DNA of 7,009 bases from Methanobacteriota archaeon (lineage in GTDB: Archaea > Hydrothermarchaeota > Hydrothermarchaeia > Hydrothermarchaeales > SZUA-236), in assembly GCA_003695745.1 (NCBI GenBank), contig RFHW01000075.1, positions 1 through 7,009 on the forward strand, given 5' to 3'. The position numbers and the translations under genes were made by a program. Shown here one piece after another: positions 5,231 through 7,009 of this stretch. Numbering within the stretch: the stretch's first letter is position 1; each line of letters opens with the position of its first letter. The notes under the pieces are model-generated. The model worked only from the letters and a program-made list of their open reading frames with translations, made no database searches and was not told the DNA's origin.

Positions 5231-5325
5231 CCTGCTCAAGCAGCGGTGGATCAGGATGCAGACTAGGAGGCGGGAGGTATGCCTTTGGGTGAATGGGGAA
5301 AAAAGGGACCAGCACCTCCTAGTCT
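5225..5325 (-). ncRNA. Candidate structured FEN1 leader or small RNA
   Basis: A transcript from the TATA box at 5348-5360 would start near A5325, exactly the first base of a perfect 11-bp inverted repeat (AGACTAGGAGG/CCTCCTAGTCT, at 5325-5315 and 5270-5260 on the minus strand). Inside it, CCTTT (5306-5302) can pair with AAAGG (5286-5282), and GGAGGT can alternatively pair with ACCTCC (5279-5274). A small hairpin CTGC-TTGA-GCAG (5243-5232) follows, then GGGTTATTTTTATAT. It may be a small RNA ending at that U-rich run, or a folded FEN1 leader. No known RNA family is recognised. Confidence 0.4.
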
Positions 5326-5347
5326 AATGGAAATATCGAAAAATTAA

Positions 5348-5360
5348 CGATATAAACCTT
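5348..5360 (-). promoter_or_regulatory. Distal TATA box upstream of FEN1
   Basis: The minus strand reads AAGGTTTATATCG, a close match to archaeal TATA boxes. It begins 15 nt after the stop of the membrane protein gene. Predicted initiation is near 5325, at the outer edge of the 11-bp inverted repeat. Confidence 0.6.
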
Positions 5361-5374
5361 TTGGAGAAAGGCCT

Positions 5375-6988
5375 TTATACGTCCTCTGTCTGAAAGGTGA
5401 TGTCATCAAAGTAGACGATTGCCTCTCTGCCATATCCGCCTGCGCTCAGCCCGAATTTATCCAGAACCGTATAGCGCCCTTTGCTGTCATAGAACTCTAT
5501 AGGCTGGATAGGAACGTCCTCTGCCCTCATCACATCGTCGACATAAACGTTGGCTGCGCCTCTGTCATAATCCAGCTCAACACGAATCTTGTACCATCTC
5601 CTGGTGTTATAGGGCTGGAGCTCTGTGGTCTGGAGACCATTGAATCTTATAACACCATCCCTGTGAAATCTAATGTTGTTGTAAAAGGGATTCATGTTTC
5701 CCCTTGCCACCGTAAAGCCGATTCTCACATCAGATCGCTCCGGCAGATAAACATACGCCTCATATGAGACACGGTCAGACTGGGTTACAACCATATAATC
5801 GGTTCTTGCCCAGTAGGGCTCACCGTCCAGCATCAGGGAATTCCCCCCGCCATGGGCGATGAGATTCGTCACATAGGCGCTCTGCCCGCTGTATTGATTC
5901 TTCCAGCCTTTTATTGCAGGATACGTTCCTACCGGGATACCTTCAAAATCTTCATGGAAGGACCATCTCTCCAGTTGAGAGGTCTGAAAAAGAGGCGCAT
6001 ATAGATACGCTATAAGCCCGGCGAATATGCCCAGAACTACTAGGACAATGAGCCCTGCGCCATAGAGCTTCACAAGGATTCTGAGGATGCTCTCCCTCTC
6101 CCGCTTCAAACCCATGTTCTGCACATAGAATGTGGTGTGATATGAGTAGGTGAATGCTGCAGCCAAGGTGCCAACTAAAACCGATCCCAACAGAAAAACA
6201 GGTCCGAATCTGCCGACCATTGATATTGAAGGATACAGTGCTGCAGGGTTTGTAAAGGCCTCTTTGAAATAGGCGAGGAAAAAGGGTGTGAGCGGGATGG
6301 ACAGGATGAAGAGAGCAAGGTATTTTACCACTGTGTAGCCCAATACTGCGTTGAACCGCTCTCGTGTGAAGTTGAAGCTCTCCTTGAATGATCGTATCAC
6401 CCCATAGTCCCCTGCCACGATCCCGATGTCAAAGAACTGGAGGAACATGAAAAGACCAGCCGTCAAGCCGAAAAAGAGGGGTGTGATGATCAGTAGTATG
6501 AGCGCCATGAGAGCCAAGCCTACAATCTTGTTGAACAGGCCCCCGATAAAATAGGCTGCTCCGCCGAGGATGAATGCCGCGATTATGAAGAGAAGCTCGC
6601 TGGCAAGGGTAAAAAGCATCATGGCAGCTGCGAAAAACAACCCTCCCAGCAACAGGGAAATCCATTTCCTCTTGCCCCCTTCTATGAAGACCGCCTGCCA
6701 CTCCGCTACCTTTCCGGTCTGCGCCTGCACCGCAAGGGTATAGAGCCCGGCCATGAAGAAATAGCTCACAGGGAACAGGATGAAGATTGTGAGGTACTGA
6801 AGAAGGATGTTGCCAAAAAGATAGGAGGCCGACCCCATGAGAGCCACGAGAAAGCTCAAGCCGATGATGGAGGGGTTTTCAACGGCAATGCCCACCGCCT
6901 TTTTTAAAGAGCCAATCGGTCCACTGCCCTCTCCAACAGAACCAGTATCATCAAGCCCGCGGTCACTTTCTTCACCCACTTCACCCAT
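5375..6988 (-). CDS. Multi-pass membrane protein with C-terminal jelly-roll (LamG/ConA-like) domain
   Basis: This is a 537-residue protein not assigned to a named family. Residues 1-28 are acidic, Gly/Ser-rich and soluble. About eight hydrophobic segments follow, near 41-58, 61-88, 109-131, 132-151, 155-186, 216-240, 261-285 and 307-331. After the last one, residues 341-537 are soluble and beta-rich (HEDFEGIPVGTYPAIKGW, NSLMLDG, VSYEAYVYLP, RWYKIRVELDYD, VYVDDV, IVYFDDITF). This pattern is typical of concanavalin-like/LamG jelly rolls that bind glycans. The ATG at 6988 has a strong AGGTGAT three bases upstream. The C-terminal domain is probably outside the cell. No catalytic site is evident, so function is unknown. 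Confidence 0.85.
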   Translation of the reverse strand: MGEVGEESDRGLDDTGSVGEGSGPIGSLKKAVGIAVENPSIIGLSFLVALMGSASYLFGNILLQYLTIFILFPVSYFFMAGLYTLAVQAQTGKVAEWQAVFIEGGKRKWISLLLGGLFFAAAMMLFTLASELLFIIAAFILGGAAYFIGGLFNKIVGLALMALILLIITPLFFGLTAGLFMFLQFFDIGIVAGDYGVIRSFKESFNFTRERFNAVLGYTVVKYLALFILSIPLTPFFLAYFKEAFTNPAALYPSISMVGRFGPVFLLGSVLVGTLAAAFTYSYHTTFYVQNMGLKRERESILRILVKLYGAGLIVLVVLGIFAGLIAYLYAPLFQTSQLERWSFHEDFEGIPVGTYPAIKGWKNQYSGQSAYVTNLIAHGGGNSLMLDGEPYWARTDYMVVTQSDRVSYEAYVYLPERSDVRIGFTVARGNMNPFYNNIRFHRDGVIRFNGLQTTELQPYNTRRWYKIRVELDYDRGAANVYVDDVMRAEDVPIQPIEFYDSKGRYTVLDKFGLSAGGYGREAIVYFDDITFQTEDV

Positions 6989-6991
6989 TAA

Positions 6992-6998
6992 ATCACCT
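6992..6998 (-). promoter_or_regulatory. Ribosome binding site of the membrane/jelly-roll protein
   Basis: AGGTGAT on the minus strand matches the archaeal anti-Shine-Dalgarno sequence over seven bases and ends three bases before the ATG. It fixes the start codon. ACCTG lies just upstream and is complementary to the CAGGT overlapping this site, but the one-base loop makes a real hairpin unlikely. Confidence 0.6.
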
Positions 6999-7009
6999 GC
7001 CAGGTAAAA

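Noticed and set aside
5196..5315. A 40-residue N-terminal extension of FEN1 from an in-frame ATG at 5315
   Set aside because: FEN1 proteins begin at the conserved Met-Gly, the extension is proline-rich and unlike the family, and it overlaps the inverted repeat. The reading frame is open only by chance.
1..7009. CRISPR arrays, insertion sequences, integrase sites or tRNA-associated attachment duplications
   Set aside because: There are no regularly spaced repeats, no transposase or integrase genes, and no second copy of the tRNA 3' end in the window.

Overview
The window is archaeal chromosomal DNA of moderate GC. The evidence is eukaryote/archaeal-type ribosomal proteins (S4e, a short zinc-ribbon S14 and archaeal-type L24, L5 and S8), a FEN1 flap endonuclease with a PCNA-binding tail, an intron-containing tRNA-Trp without an encoded CCA, and TATA boxes of the form TTTATAT with an upstream purine-rich BRE-like stretch. 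Shine-Dalgarno sequences (GGTGAT, AGGTGG, AGGTGAT) match an archaeal 16S 3' end. The general look is euryarchaeal, but I cannot name a genus. Every supported gene lies on the minus strand, so transcription runs from high to low coordinates.

Layout in transcription order. At 6988-5375 is a 537-residue protein with about eight membrane segments and a C-terminal jelly-roll-like domain. The gap 5374-5196 holds two TATA-like boxes, an 11-bp inverted repeat and a hairpin followed by a T-rich run: a structured FEN1 leader or a small RNA gene. FEN1 (5195-4170) is followed 19 nt later by a GT2-like glycosyltransferase (4150-2927), probably in the same transcript. A tRNA-Trp(CCA) gene with a 34-nt anticodon-loop intron follows (2867-2762), with its own promoter. 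From 2761 to 1952 the region is mostly non-coding, with several short perfect palindromes, a strong hairpin and one possible small cysteine-rich ORF.

A TATA box at about 2084-2096 then starts a ribosomal protein operon: L24, S4e, L5, S14 and S8 (1951 to the window edge). The first four genes are joined by ATGA stop/start overlaps, implying translational coupling. The order is the archaeal spc order, but L14, normally just upstream of L24, is absent here, so the cluster begins anew at L24.

Functionally the window joins translation (the r-protein operon and tRNA-Trp), DNA replication/repair (FEN1) and surface or sugar chemistry (the glycosyltransferase and the membrane/jelly-roll protein). The best candidates for undescribed biology are the structured element upstream of FEN1, the palindrome- and hairpin-rich DNA upstream of L24, and the membrane/jelly-roll fusion protein.
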